Shown: in pieces, positions 10,162-22,500 of the stretch | How the letters are laid out: the number at the start of each line of letters is the position of its first letter | Numbering within the stretch: position 1 is the stretch's first letter | From: Limnomonas spitsbergensis | Lineage: Eukaryota > Chlorophyta > Chlorophyceae > Chlamydomonadales | Reading direction: 5' to 3' | Length of the DNA: 64,000 nucleotides | Assembly: GCA_037349105.1 (NCBI GenBank) | Contig: JAYJMM010000114.1 | Span: 3,277,501-3,341,500 of the forward strand | Program-made: the position numbers and the translations under genes | The notes under the pieces: generated by a model | The model's database searches: none | What the model was told of the DNA's origin: nothing | Seen by the model: the letters and a program-made list of their open reading frames with translations, nothing else

Positions 10162-11301
10162 ATGTCTGGGAGCCAGAGACCCATGCCCCAACAGCCCCTA
10201 CTTCACCCAGTTCCGTCCGATATGTTCCTCCAGTGCGATGACAGAACAATTGAGGCGCACAAATATATCCTGTCGTTCACGTCCGGCGTTCTCAATGTGG
10301 CCCTCAGCACGCAGCTGAGTTCAGATGGCCCGATCACCATAAAGGTAACATCTGCTGTTTGGCTAATTGCTCCTGATAACGCGTGGTTGAGCACATGGGA
10401 ACGTTTGTGACAGGGCATTGAACCGGTGGCGCCACATCACGGCATGCTGAATGTTTTTGAACAGGGGCGGTGATGAAATGTTTACATCCGGCTCTCTGCT
10501 CCATCAGGGTGATGTCCATAGTGGAGAAGCTTGAGGTCGAAGGGTCCTCACCAGGAATATCACAGATATGGCAGTCTGGAAATTTGCCGGGCACACATTT
10601 TGACGCATCTTCTGCACCCTCTTCGCTCCTTTGCTCAATTGCCACACAGCTACGCATTGCAGGTTCAAGTCAGCCATTCACATGCCTTTCTGAATCAGGA
10701 CCTCCCATCCTTCTCGATGATGCAGGTGGAAGGATCCATGAACGCGTGGTCGTTTGTGCGGGGACTGCTTTATCCTATGAGCTCCGAACTCGAGAAGTTG
10801 GAATCCTTCCTGAGAGGGGATAAAGGGCATCGTTTGCTGAACCACCTGCTAAATACACTGCCCCTCATCCACAAGTACGACATCACTTCGCTCCAGAACC
10901 TCTATCTCAAATATCTGAGATTACTCCTGCCCCAAAACTTACGCCTTTGCACCCGAGCGTCATGCTATCGTGTGCTGACTTGGTTGGACATGGCCGACTC
11001 ACTGCACCTAGAGGCAATCAAGGATGTGTGTATGGCGTTCTTGTTGGAGCAAATGCGCAAGACCGACCAACAAACCCGCAAGCTGCTGATGAGCGCCATC
11101 TACTCGCCTGCACCTGTGGAAGGGGAAGAGCCTGAAGAGGGGTCGGCGGCACAAGCACCTGGGGAAGTCGGTCAGAAGCGGCCCAGGCCTGCCCCTGAGA
11201 GGTCAGGGCTGTCAGCTGCGATGCTGCGTCTGAGCCCTGAGACCAGGGATGAGGTGCTGGCTAAGCTGATGCGCGTGACGCTGACCAGTCCGGATGCGTA
11301 A
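10162..11301 (+). CDS. BTB/POZ domain-containing protein, two exons
   Basis: Exon 1 is 10162-10344 (61 codons, ATG in the context tctcatcATGTCTGGG). The intron is 10345-10725, with gtaaca at its start and gatgcag at its end, phase 0. Exon 2 is 10726-11301 and ends in TAA. The product is about 251 residues. Exon 1 has the BTB opening, PSDMFLQCDDRTIEAHKYIL, with the typical 'D-x-hydrophobic ... aHkxiL' pattern, followed by a strand (PITIK) that continues into exon 2 as VEGSMNAWSFVRGLLYP. The rest is helical (LLNTLPLIHKYDI, LRLCTRASCYRVLTWLDMAD), resembling the end of a BTB fold plus a short BACK-like region. The C-terminus is charged and proline-rich (QKRPRPAPERSG). BTB proteins usually dimerise or act as cullin-3 adaptors; no second recognisable domain is present here. 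Moderately sure of the family and quite sure of the exon structure. Confidence 0.75.
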
Positions 11302-11637
11302 AGCAGATCAGCTATCTCTGTTACGGGCACGTATGCTGAACACAAAGTTAAACATGGCTTGTGACGAAGTTGGACATGTGGCAGGCCCTCATTTCGATGG
11401 CATGTTCATGGTGGTAAGTCCTTGGGCTGGTAAGTGGACACTCACACAGGTGCAAGGCCCCTCATTGTGAAAGTGTCTCCTACTGGGACACTGTGGCTTT
11501 GCCATGTCGTGCGAGCCTATATCGGAGCCTACTGGGTATTTTCTGTGTATAAGCAGGGAAATTGCCACGTGCCGCCTTGTAGGGCGCTGTATCTGGTTTC
11601 TTTAGGGGAGGGGACCTCGGGGTGGTGTGCTTGTGTC

Positions 11638-11690
11638 AATGACGCCACACCTCTGGGTCATGTACAAGAAGGCTCGGCCGCGGGTGGTTG
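11638..11690 (+). repeat. Single copy of the 12.2/13.0-kb inverted-repeat family
   Basis: aatgacgccacacctctggg followed by ggctcggccgcg matches the left end of the element at 12223 with scattered differences. It lies in the presumed 3' untranslated region of the BTB-type gene. Confidence 0.55.
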
Positions 11691-11695
11691 ACTTG

Positions 11696-11700
11696 TGTAA
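11696..11700 (+). promoter_or_regulatory. Candidate TGTAA polyadenylation signal of the BTB-type gene
   Basis: The pentamer tgtaa, the usual poly(A) signal of chlorophyte nuclear genes, lies about 395 bases after the stop codon. It falls just after a copy of the ATGACG...CTCGGCCGCG repeat, so a transposon fragment may supply part of the 3' untranslated region. Confidence 0.35.
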
Positions 11701-12222
11701 CGTTATATGCTGACTCTGCTCGACTCGAGGTACCTCAGCTTCCTTGATTTGAAAATCTCATGGCCATTAAAATGTAGATTATGTCTCATTGGTACCCTAT
11801 GCCCATGTGTCCCTTGGCTTTCCATTTCGTTTTCAGCTGCATCTGATTAATAAATTTGCAGGAATGCTTAAATGCCTGGCAGGAGTGGCAGCATCTTGGA
11901 TTTTGTTTTTCCCTAGGGCAGCCGAGAACAATGGTGATGAGCCACACATATGTCGGAGATCGTTGATACCTCATCTCGGCCATGTTTTTCCTGAGGCACC
12001 CAACTCTTGGGGTAGCAATGTTACACCGTATAAGGATACTAAACAGTAGCGTACCATATTTAAAAACCTGTATTTTTCGGATGTATGCCGTGGGGTTTTG
12101 ATCACTATCGCCTGGTACATCCATGCCAAATGTAATGGCCAATGCCAAGAGTTTCCTCGCTAGCGACACTGTTACTGATCAGCATCCAATCAGCCCACAA
12201 TCGGGGGGGGGCAGGACAACTG

Positions 12223-13048
12223 AATGACGTTACACCTCTGGGCCCTGCTAAAAGAGGCTCGGCCGCGTGGGCGCCTAACAAACGAGGACTACATTAAGTA
12301 GAAGATGTACTAGATACCATTGAGGACAGAAAACTTGAAAGGCTGAAAATTCCTTCTAACAGATTCTTTTACTGCATTGTTTCTAGCCATTTGTCTGTTC
12401 CTTAATTTAATTTCCCTCACATACGTCGCCTCCCCCAATATTTTTAGTCTCTTCCCAATGTTCCTAAGTGTTCAATTTGGTGCCCACACGGCCTTTGAAG
12501 GAAACCTGTTAAGAGGTATGAAGTCATTAGCCTTGGGAGGATGATAACAGATGTCCCCTACGTCAATAAATATGAGGTCATGGCTAAATCACGTCGAAGA
12601 GCCTGTCATGAACCATGTCAAAGAGCCAGTCATAAATAATGTAAAACATCCTGTCATGACCCATTCTTTTTTTACATGCGAAGCAAGTTAACCGCAAATA
12701 CCAGACCAAAACAAATGGAGGGGAAAGTAGGTGCATGAGGACACGGATGCTAATCAAGGAAACAAGGCACGGGAGGCAAGGCAGGCATGTGAACCTATGA
12801 CACATCTAGACTGATATGCAGTATGAACCAGAGGTATGAACGCACCCAAAAGAATGATGAATACTGGGCCAAATAAGAATGAATCGCATTGGTCACCATC
12901 GGCCGGAAGGAAGGCACCTCTGCACTGTCAAGCAGGTAAAACACACACACACTGCAACCTTCATTCCTTTATATTTTCTCCCAACGGGACAGTTGGGCGC
13001 CCATGGGGCCGAGACTTTTTTAGCAGGGCCCAGAGGTATAATGTCATT
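12223..13048. mobile_element. 826-bp element with about 56-bp inverted ends
   Basis: The left end (12223-12279, aatgacgttacacctctggg...gcgcc) is inverted at the right end (12993-13048, gggcgcc...cagaggtataatgtcatt) with a few mismatches. The interior is AT-rich with no supported frame. Together with the copy at 11638 this defines a small non-autonomous DNA element family. Confidence 0.55.
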
Positions 13049-13287
13049 GACACACTGCAACTGCTGAGAGCCTGAGAGCCTCCCGACTGAGTTCACCCAC
13101 TGTTGCCATCACAGCTGTTGCAGGAGGGTTGCAGCCGAGACTAATGGACTGAAGACTGTACGCCAAGCGCAAGACAAGGTCCCAGTTTGTGCCCAGCAAG
13201 AGCTTCACACGACTTTTGCAGGCTGTCTGGTAAGATGTTTGAGGTCCTTCACAACGCAGATCAAAGCCAGCTGGAGAGCCCAGGTGC

Positions 13288-13292
13288 TTACA
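13288..13292 (-). promoter_or_regulatory. Candidate TGTAA poly(A) signal of the large gene
   Basis: TGTAA on the minus strand about 95 nt after the stop codon. It sits in a duplicated copy of the terminal exon edge. Confidence 0.35.
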
Positions 13293-13385
13293 AGCAACTG
13301 GCCAGTCCGTCTTACGCAGGCTTCCAGATGAGGTTGAGGGGCTGATAGACAGCGTGGAACAGGACCGCTGATTGCGTCCAGGTGC

Positions 13386-13505
13386 TTACAAACAGTTGCC
13401 CAAGCCGGGGTTAATGAGTGCCTCGGGGTCCAGCGGGTTGAGGGGGATCGACTGCCCACCGTTGGGCGTCAACACCATTCGGGACTTGCAGAAAGGGTAG
13501 ACGTA
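13386..13505 (-). CDS. Extracellular protein gene, exon 30: C-terminus
   Basis: Acceptor CTTGCAG|TACG, 120 nt including TAA. It encodes YVYPFCKSRMVLTPNGGQSI and the end NPGLGNCL. A degenerate copy of the stop region is at about 13280-13310, and a TGTAA signal on this strand at 13288-13292 could end the transcript. Confidence 0.7.
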   Translation of the reverse strand, partial: YVYPFCKSRMVLTPNGGQSIPLNPLDPEALINPGLGNCL

Positions 13506-16500
13506 CTGCAAGGGGGAGGCGGGTTACAAGGAGGAGGAAGGAGGAGCGCAGGTATGTAAAAACACACTGCGAGGTGGAGGAGGCGGGGCACTAGGAGGAG
13601 GAGGGAGGAGCGCAGGTATGCAAACAGTCTCATGTGCGCATGGCTTGCATGTTGAACCATGTTCGCTCCTGGTGCTCGGCAGGCCTACTAAAAGAGGAGG
13701 AGGGCAGGGCATGACGGCATTTCGTGGGAACCGTATTCAGAACTGAAGGTGCCTCTTTGGAAACGAAAATCAAGGAGGCTTGCCAGGTCCCATCCTGCAC
13801 CCCCCCTCTCACGACGTTGGATGCTTCCGACTCACCCAAATGAGGTCCCTGAGAGAGGGCATGACCGTGGCTTTGGCCTGGAACAAATCAGACGCGGCCG
13901 CTTCATTGAACCCCACGGTCACGCTGTATGAGAAGGTTGGAGCGAAGCCCTGAGAGCAGGGGACCAAGGGAAAGGCTCGACAACGGGGGCTTCAGGGGGC
14001 TTCAGGTGGCTTCAGCTACACTTCAGCTACAATTTTGGTACATTTCAGCAACGCACTTCAGCTACACTTCAGATACAATCCGGCCTCATGCCAGCAGGTC
14101 TTGGCGCAGCAAGCCCTCATTCCTAGGCTGCAGGCCGCAGGAGGTTGATAGGCAACTAAAGGGTAGTAGGTGGATCAGCAAAAAAAAGAAAAAAAACTGC
14201 ATAGTGTCCATGATAACATGTAGAAGAGTAACTTGAGCTGCTGTCTGGAGATACAGGTGGTGGCGCGAGGAAGTGGCGGGCTGAGGGTTGGTGGCAATTT
14301 TTTCTTTTTGGTGGCGAACTAAAACATGTCAGCCCTGATTTCAGCTACATATCAGCTACACGTCAACTCCATTTCAGCTACATGAGCTCTATTTGACCCG
14401 GCCTGACTGCGTGTGACACCCACCGTAATGGTGCATTCGCTCAGTGTGAAGTTATCGGGCTGAGACAGCGAGAAGTCCGACGCAAACGTTGCGGCACCTG
14501 GCGGGGGCGAACGCAGCAGCAGCAGCAGAGGCAGGGGGGCATAGGAGTGACACCAGGGGAACCCAGGGTTGTTTGAAGGGGGGGGTAATATCAGAGGGAC
14601 GGTTCCAGAACGCCCCTCAGGTATTTGAAGGGACGTTTTGAAAAGCGCGCCCTGGTCCGTGGCCGCGGTGGCTGCCCAATGTCAGTCCAGCCTCATGCAG
14701 GGGTGCAGGGAACCTCCTTGCATATGCCTGCCTGACAGCATGCTGGAGCAGCCGACAAACACACCCGGCAGCAAATAGGGATTCGGGGCTGTTAACAACC
14801 TGAACCATAAACCCTTACTGGACAACATGAAGGTTATAGGGTCAGCCTAAACCCTAACCACTAAAATGTTAACAAGACAGCACGTTGGGGTAGTCGACAA
14901 GTTCACCTGACAGCATGTAGGGGCAGCCGACAAACTCGATCTCCTCCCGGGTGGTGGGCTTGGATGCATTCGTGCGGTACGGAGGCGCCGTCACCGTGAG
15001 CTTCTGTGTGAAGTTCGGGACTGGCTGGGCCGGAGGCTGCGGGCTGGGGGGCGGGCTGGAGGGTGGGCTGGGGGGCGGGCTGTCCGTCCGGGGAGGCGGC
15101 AGCTGGCGGGGCGGGCGGGGCGAGGGCGGGGGCGGAGGTGGGCTGGGCGGGGCAGCCCCGGCGCAGCACAGGATTGGGACCTGAAGGTATGAACAAGGTG
15201 TCAAGGAGTGGGGGTCGGGTCAACACAGAGAGACAGGTTTCATGTGCCCCGAATCGTCCTGCGCTCCGGAACCGCGCTGCTGCTCCTTGGCCATCAGCCA
15301 GGGCATACAAGGCCTTGTGCGGGGTGCACTACCATCTGAACCTAAACCCTCATCCTAACCCCCCATGAAATGCCGGCATGTCGTCGCCATCGAAGTCCCA
15401 GAATCAGGGATGAGGACGGTTCACGTAAACCCTAGGTCATGGGGTAAGGCCAGGGGGGCCCTGGCCTGTCAAGCCCTGCTGCTGGAGACCCTGGCCACAG
15501 TCTGGCCGAAGATTCCTCCACATGGACAGGGTTTTGGCTGCCTAGTAGCCTGGGCAGGGTCTGCCCAGGCTGCTAGGCAGCCAAAAAGCAGGTATGGTGT
15601 GTAATGTCATGAACATTCCACGGTAAACACGCCCGCCGCCGCTGTCGCACCATCGCCCAGCCCCCTCCTCAGAGCTTTACCTCTTGGCTGCATTGCCGGA
15701 AGAGGGCGGGCCTGCCAGTACTGACTGGGTATGTTGTGGCCACCGTGCTCCCACACGGCATCTTGCCCACCTGGGAGGTAGACAGCAAAGGAAGGGGGGA
15801 GGGTGGATGAGTGAGAGGTTGCGCAGAAGGCATCTTGCCCATTTTGGGGGAGGACACCAAAGGGGGGTGGGGGGGGGTCTGTGAGGTTGCCGACACAGCA
15901 TCTTTCCAATTTGGGAGGACGACAGCAAAGGGGAGGGGGGGGGGGGGTGGGAGGTTGCCCACATGGCATCTTGCTAATGTGGGGGGAGGGCAGGAAGGGG
16001 GGAGGGGGGGGGGGGGAGGTTGCGCCCATGTGGCATCTTTCCAATCTAACAGGAGGACAGCAAAGGGGTGGTAGTGGTAGTTCCCAGCTGCTTAATATTA
16101 CAAGATATCTGCATCCTCACTGAAGCCGGGTACTGCATGTTGACATCATCTGCCTTATTTGAAGATTAACTTCAAAACTGGTGAGGGGTTTAGTTCTGCA
16201 AGCGGCTGCACGGTACAAGAAAGCTGCATCCTCACCAAGGCTAGGTACTGCATGTTGAGGTCCGAGATGAGGGCGAAGTTGCTGCCTTCCGCCTCAGAGA
16301 GAAACTGGACAGAGAGGCGGTAGCCGTACAACCCCTCTGCGGCGCACGTAATAGATGGCTGCAAACCAGGGTCGGGGAGGAAGTCAGCGGCAAGGCCATG
16401 CAGCCAGGGGGGTGTAAATAGACCCTAATGGAGGATGACCCATCCCTGCAGCCAGGGGGTCTATAAACCATAATGAAGGGATACCCTGCAGCCAGGGTGT

Positions 16501-19500
16501 CTATAAACCCTAATGGATGGATACCCTGCAGCCAGGGAGGTTAAGGACACCACTGTGCCCTGAGCCCCTGAGTAGTGCCTCCTCAGACTGGTGTACTGCC
16601 TAATCAGCTCAGTGCATTACCAGTGGGACATCTGCCCTCCAATTGGATGAATGCAGCCCCGCCAGCAGTGCAGTGTCCAACATGACAGGTGCGCATTAAG
16701 CCACCTGGCACGGAAGTCGGGACCCACCAGCCAGGTATGAGTATGCCCTACCCCCTAAACCCCTCACCCTAAATTGCACCTACCAGCCAGGGAACAAGCA
16801 TGCTCTGCACCCTGAACCCTAAATTGCACCTACCAACCAGGGAACCAGCATGCTCTGCACCCTAAACCCTAAATTGCACCTACCAGCCAGGGAACAAGCA
16901 TGCTCTGCACCCTGAACCCTAAATTGCACCTACCAACCAGGGAACAAGCATGCTCTGCACCCTGAACCCTAAATTGCACCTACCAGCCAGGGAACAAGCA
17001 TGCTCTGCACCCTAAACCCTAAATTGCACCTACCAGCCAGGGAACAAGCATGCTCTGCACCCTAAACCCTAAATTGCACCTACCAGCCAGGGAACAAGCA
17101 TGATCTACACCCTGAACCCTAAATTGCACCTACCAGCCAGGGAACAAGCATGCTCTGCACCCTGAACCCTAAATTGCACCTACCAGCCAGGGAACAAGCA
17201 TGCTCTGCACCCTGAACCCTAAATTGCACCTACCAACCAGGGAACAAGCATGCTCTGCACCCTGAACCCTAAATTGCACCTACCAGCCAGGGAACAAGCA
17301 TGATCTACACCCTGAACCCTAAATTGCACCTACCAGCCAGGGAACAAGCATGCTCTGCACCCTGAACCCTAAATTGCACCTACCAACCAGGGAACAAGCA
17401 TGCTCTGCACCCTAAACCCTAAATTGCACCTACCAGCCAGGGAACAAGCATGCTCTGCACCCTGAACCCTAAATTGCACCTACCAGCCAGGGAACAAGCA
17501 TGCTCTGCACCCTGAACCCTAAATTGCACCTACCAGCCAGGGAACAAGCATGCTCTGCACCCTAAACCCTAAATTGCACCTACCAGCCAGGGAACAAGCA
17601 TGCTCTGCACCCTGAACCCTAAATTGCACCTACCAACCAGGGAACACGCATGATCTACACCCTGAACCCTAAATTGCACCTACCAGCCAGGGAACAAGCA
17701 TGCTCTGCACCCTGAACCCTAAATTGCACCTACCAGCCAGGGAACAAGCATGCTCTGCACCCTAAACCCTAAATTGCACCTACCAGCCAGGGAACAAGCA
17801 TGCTCTGCACCCTGAACCCTAAATTGCACCTACCAGCCAGGGAACAAGCATGCTCTTCACCCTAAACCCTAAATTGCACCTACCAGCCAGGGAACAAGCA
17901 TGCTCTGCACCCTGAACCCTAAATTGCACCTACCAGCCAGGGAACAAGCATGATCTGCACCCTGAACCCTAAATTGCACCTACCAGCCAGGGAACAAGCA
18001 TGCTCTGCACCCTAAACCCTAAATTGCACCTACCAGCCAGGGAACAAGCATGCTCTGCACCCTGAACCCTAAATTGCACCTACCAGCCAGGGAACAAGCA
18101 TGCTCTGCACCCTGAACCCTAAATTGCACCTACCAGCCAGGGAACAAGCATGCTCTGCACCCTGAACCCTAAATTGCACCTACCAGCCAGGGAACAAGCA
18201 TGCTCTGCACCCTAAACCCTAAATTGCACCTACCAACCAGGGAACAAGCATGCTCTGCACCCTGAACCCTAAATTGCACCTACCAGCCAGGGAACAAGCA
18301 AGCTCTGCACCCTGAACCCTAAATTGCACCTACCAGCCAGGGAACAAGCATGCTCTGCACCCTGAACCCTAAATTGCACCTACCAGCCAGGGAACAAGCA
18401 TGCTCTGCACCCTAAACCCTAAATTGCACCTACCAGCCAGGGAACAAGCATGCTCTGCACCCTAAACCCTAAATTGCACCTACCAGCCAGGGAACAAGCA
18501 TGCTCTGCACCCTGAACCCTAAATTGCACCTACCAGCCAGGGAACAAGCATGCTCTACACCCTAAACCCTAAATTGCACCTACCAGCCAGGGAACAAGCA
18601 TGCTCTGCACCCTGAACCCTAAATTGCACCTACCAGCCAGGGAACAAGCATGCTCTGCACCCTGAACCCTAAATTGCACCTACCAGCCAGGGAACAAGCA
18701 TGCTCTTCACCCTAAACCCTAAATTGCACCTACCAGCCAGGGAACAAGCATGCTCTTCACCCTAAACCCTAAATTGCACCTACCAACCAGGGAACCAGCA
18801 TGCCATTCAGAAAGCCGGTCCAGCTGTTGACGTACGACACGCAGTCAGAGACCCTGCCAGCGAGGAGGCAACAGGGGGCATACAAATATATAAATAAATA
18901 GGGGCACTTACTGTCGTGGGCATGCCAGGAGGTAGCAGCAAGGAGGCGGCAGGGGGCAGTCGGATGCCCCGCCAAGTTGCAATCGGTTGCTCTTTCAGAA
19001 AAGACAAAACAGGACACTAAGTGTCAGGGCGTGCCAGTGGGTAGCAAGGCATTCGGTATTAAGGCACGCAAGCAGGTAGCTAGGCACATGGTTTTGGGGC
19101 AAGGGGGTAGCAAGGCACTAAGTGTCAGGGCATGCCAGGAAGTCGCAAGGCATTATGGTTTTGGAGCATGCAGGCAGGTAGCTAGGCACATGGTGTGGGG
19201 GCAAGGGGGCAGCAAGGCACTAAGTGTCAGGGAATGCCAGGAAGTCGCAAGGCATTAGGTTTTGGAGCATGCAGGCAGGTAGCTAGGCACATGGTGTGGG
19301 GGCAAGGGGGTAGCAAGGCACTAAGTGTCAGGGCATGCCAGGAAGTCGCAAGGCATTAGGTTTTAATGCATGCAGGCAGGTAGCAAGGCACATGGTTTTG
19401 GGGCACGGGGGTGGCAAGGCATTCGGGGCCAGGCATTTGGTGGTGGTGCACGCAAGAAGTTAGCTAGGCACCCCAATCCCACCTGTTGGGTGACGTAATA

Positions 19501-22500
19501 AGCACTGTCACGGTTGGATGAATAGTCGGTGGGGACGGAGGGGGAGGAGAGGGAGGCGGTGGGGGACTTGGCGGTGGAGGTGAAGGAGGAGGGGGAGGGG
19601 GCGACGGGGGAAGCAACACCGGCCTGTTGGGGCGAGGCGGTGGGGGGCTGAGCACCAGGATGCCCGGGGATGGAGGGCTGCAGCATAGGAACGGCACCTG
19701 GCAGAGGAAGGAACACATAACGAGAGGAAAGAGGTCAATAAGGAGGTGGGCTTTTTTGTTGTTGATCAGTTGGTTTTTCCGGGGTTTAGACAGCAGCACA
19801 GTGGCAGCTACAGAGAAGCAGCACCTGGCAGCAGCGGCAGGGGGAGCGAAGAACAAGATGGAGAAGGTCAAACAGAGAAATGACATTTCTCTTTGCTGAG
19901 CTGTTGATATTGTATACTGGGATTTTACAGCGGCAAAAAGCGTGGGCAGTAGCAGCACGTGGCGGTGGGTTGTGTGTTGGCTTGGCAGGGAGGCGGTCAG
20001 TGTCCAGGCTGTACAATGAAAAGGGCATGTTGCCAAGAAACCCCGTCCTCTCCTGGCTAAAGCAAGCAAACGGACAAGCAGGAGGAGGTGCATTCCTCAG
20101 GGGTATCACCGCCACACACCCAAGATACACACACACACACACGCACACACAGTCCATCCATATCCCCAACACCACAACCACACACGTGCCCTCTTACCAA
20201 CGTGCCGCATCTCTGAGAGAGGGACCCTGTCCCGAGTGCTGGGGAGTAATAGGTGACCACCGTGCTCCCACACGGCATGTTGCTTGCCTGGCAGCAACAC
20301 AGCAGCAGGTGGGTTGCGGGTGAGATGCTGGGTTGTTGTTGCATGATTGTTGTTGCGAAGTTGTTGCAGGGTCATCACAATTCTGTTTAAGGGTTGTGGC
20401 AGCAGTGGGAGCGGAACAGCAGGACGCCAAAGCATGGACTGCATGGCGTTTCACATGGCTCGGCCGGACATCCAGTGCGGTACAGGTGTACGGTACGGAA
20501 GTGCTCACAGACATAAGCAAACTCTAGATTAAGTGTCAAGCGAGGAGGTAAGCAGGCAATCAGCCCCGCATGATACTCAAACTCTTGGCGGGGTCGACCT
20601 GATTGACACGGTCATTCCTGTAGCATGTGACCTATGACATGTTCATGCTCATGTTCATCTTCATGTCCATGCTCATGTTCATGTTCATGTTTATGTTTAT
20701 GTTCATGTTCATGCAAAATTTCCATCCACCGGCATGCGGGCAGATGCACCCGTGCTGAGTTAAGCGCTCTTCGGCAAAAACTCGGTTACAATGCAGCTAG
20801 ACCTCAGCTACATGATCTTGACCTGCGGCCAGGTTTGCCTGGTGCGCCTGATTAAGCAAGCTCTGTTGCATGGGACACTGACCGTAGGCGGGTCATGGAC
20901 CCCATCTGCCCACAGGTGGATGTCCTGCAGGGCAGCCGCCCGAAGGGATAGCGGTGCAGACTAAAAGAAATTATGGTATCGGCACGCCCAGGACACATCA
21001 CCCAGGACACATCCAGTGGGACTCACCATCGCCAGGTCTTGCATCTTCGAGTTGATCAGGAACACAAAGGTCGCTGAGTCTGTAATCGAGACGATGCTAA
21101 TGGACAGGCGGAAGTCGGTGAGCCCGTTTGAGCTGCATAAAACAGGAGCCTGCAATTATCGATAGGGAGGGAGGGAGGGAGCAATGATCAATATCCGCGA
21201 CATCATGTTCTTAAACAAGAAACAGAAGCCTATAAGAGCTGACAGGGGGGGGGACGGGAGCGATCAGCTGCATGCATCATGTCCTGATTGCTCATAGCAG
21301 GAGCCTGCAATTATCGAAAGAGTGGGGGAGAGGGAGGGTACTTACCCCCCCCCTCTATTCCCCATCGGTAGAGTGGGGGAGGGGGAGGGTACTTACCCCC
21401 CCCCCCTCTATTCCCCATCGGTAGAGTGGGGGAGGGGGAGGGTACTTACCCCCCCCCTCTATTCCCCATCGGTAGAGTGGGGGAGGGGGAGGGTACTTAC
21501 CCCCCCCCCCTCTATTCCCCATCGATAGGGAAGGGAAGGCAGGGTGAGGGTGCTATCCTCCCCTTCCTCTGTTCCCCATCTGCTCCAACACCAGGTCTCT
21601 CGCTCAGGCCCACAGCCTTCGACTCACATTCCAAGGCGTCCCCAGGCTGATGACGTAGTTTGTCCATGCATCGATGTACGGGCTGCATGAGCTCGGCCTA
21701 CACAGAGGCAGCGCAGAGGTCTGTACTGCACTTGGGGCGGAGATGCACAGAAACGGGGGCTGCTAAACCCTAAACCCTATCAGCAAGCACAGGCATGAGC
21801 CAGAGGGCGCGAACGAGCTAGCGAACGCTCGGATGAGTCACGTAGTCCAAGACCACTGCATGAGAGCGGGTAGTTGGCACCACTTCCCAGCAGCGGTCAA
21901 CAAAACAGGGGGCATTGATGCCTGGCCGCTGCTGTCTGGTGGGTGGGTTGAGGGGGAAGGCTGGGGGCATCATTTATGCCAGCAGATGATGCCCATCCAG
22001 CCAGACAGCAATTTCAAGGACTTGCCTAGAATGCATCACCGCCCTTGAGTCTTTTGAGTGAAGGTTTTAATGGCGGTTGTGGTTGGACCCGACCGGAAGA
22101 CAGAGCGACAGCCATGCAGCTTTCCATGGCGCCATGGCAAAGTGACATGTTAGCGTGGGGACATAATCACCGGTATTCAATGGTGCGTTGATTTCATAGT
22201 TTGACATGTACAATACCATTTATTAAATTATACACAGCATGGTCCTACGAACAGCTCCAACGTCAACCATACTAATGTCCTATCGTCGTATCTTATTCGC
22301 CATGCGGTATCTCCTTCAATTATTCAATTATTCAATTAATAAATATATACACGATGGGTAGGCTCCACCTTGCTGGAAGTAAACGCATGCCTGGCGGCAG
22401 GAGCACACAGTTCGCCATACCATGGCTCGAAAATGACTGGGGGAGTCATCCGACAGCCTTGCTTGCTTGTCACCCCTCACCTGCTGATGAAGCTTATGAC

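Larger units (their letters stand above)
11302..12222. other. 3' flank of the BTB-type gene, no other gene seen
   Basis: Apart from the short repeat at 11638 and the TGTAA signal, I see no gene here. An open minus-strand frame at 11786-12169 has no recognisable motif and is left out. Confidence 0.4.
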
